The notes under the pieces were generated by a model. That model had not been told where the DNA came from. It was given only the letters and a program-made list of their open reading frames with translations, and searched no databases. Both the position numbers and the translations under genes were made by a program. Of a stretch of 64,000 nucleotides of DNA, positions 63,910 through 64,000 are shown piece after piece (positions within the stretch are counted from its first letter, which is position 1; the number at the start of each line of letters is the position of its first letter). Source of the DNA: Mycolicibacterium iranicum (GTDB lineage: Bacteria > Actinomycetota > Actinomycetes > Mycobacteriales > Mycobacteriaceae); NCBI RefSeq assembly GCF_014190915.1, contig NZ_JACHVU010000007.1, positions 221,579 to 285,578 on the forward strand. Reading direction: 5' to 3'.

Positions 63910-64000
63910 CTGTACTGCCCAGGCAGGTTGGTTGAGGAAGTGTGACGACTCGCGGTAGCGGTCGTTGATGGTGAAGGTCTCCCGTCGTGGAGTGGAGCTG
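63910..64000. other. Unassigned 91 bases at window end
   Basis: After the glgB stop no start codon with a convincing frame or ribosome-binding site is visible. A minus-strand frame is open through this stretch and could be the 3' end of a convergent gene, but it simply continues into the antisense shadow of glgB. No identification is possible from 91 bases. Confidence 0.5.

Noticed and set aside
63910..64000. Possible transposase fragment after glgB
   Set aside because: The 91 bases have an open minus-strand frame but no inverted repeats, start codon or recognised motif. Too short to call.

Overview
The window is high-G+C actinobacterial DNA, almost certainly from a fast-growing Mycolicibacterium/Mycobacterium-type species. 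The right third (about 42.1-63.9 kb) carries the block lprD-like, DUF3817, rdgB, rph, metallo-beta-lactamase-fold protein, murI, rhomboid, cysM, cysO, mec, P1 peptidase, DUF2017, clpS, pncB, dinG, glgP, glgE, glgB. From memory this is the M. tuberculosis Rv1343c-Rv1326c neighbourhood. CysO-CysM-Mec cysteine synthesis and GlgE glucan synthesis are actinobacterial hallmarks.

The left two thirds (1-42 kb) is accessory and catabolic. (a) 1-7.4 kb, minus strand: a tight operon of an MhpC-like hydrolase, MhpA-like hydroxylase, MhpB-like extradiol dioxygenase, KstD-like flavin dehydrogenase, luciferase-like (LLM) oxidoreductase and SDR. It is divergent from iclR, a second KstD-like gene, tetR and (convergent) meaB. 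(b) 11.5-26 kb: an acyl-CoA catabolic island with four SDRs, enoyl-CoA hydratase, two acyl-CoA dehydrogenase subunits, two acyl-CoA ligases, a ferredoxin, a CaiB-type CoA-transferase, an LLM oxidoreductase, a split B12-dependent acyl-CoA mutase and an MHS transporter, ending in a HAMP/adenylate cyclase. (c) 27.6-29.7 kb: a DUF1445 hydro-lyase/cyclase overlapping a second MHS transporter. (d) 29.7-36.6 kb: a TetR-flanked operon with a fused acyl-CoA dehydrogenase, cysteine-less SCP2-type thiolase, DUF35 protein, NTF2-like protein and two short-chain/epimerase-type reductases, resembling a sterol side-chain (retro-aldol) module. (e) 36.6-42 kb: amidohydrolase, AraC, a tetR/whiB pair, alpha/beta hydrolase, a small membrane protein and an AraC sensor domain without its HTH, next to tRNA-Leu(TAG), which separates the accessory from the core part.

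The most interesting signal is regulatory. A palindrome GAGAAT-N3-ATTCTC occurs exactly at three divergent or upstream promoters (7474, 11481, 17402) and in degenerate form at two more (21883, 21992). Two of the sites share a longer 18-bp context (17 of 18 identical). Together they tie the Mhp/KstD operon, an SDR, the ligase/ACAD operon, the ferredoxin, the mutase operon and the SDR-ligase-transporter operon into one predicted regulon. I infer an undescribed pathway that activates a bulky carboxylic acid to a CoA ester, rearranges it with a B12 mutase whose active site differs from methylmalonyl-CoA mutase (Tyr and Arg kept, the GYH tyrosine replaced by Ala), dehydrogenates rings with KstD-like enzymes and opens an aromatised ring by meta-cleavage. 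The substrate cannot be read from sequence.

At least ten genes show a -10-like TANNNT 6-8 nt before the start codon, the mycobacterial leaderless arrangement. No CRISPR array, intact insertion sequence, prophage or rRNA operon was seen.
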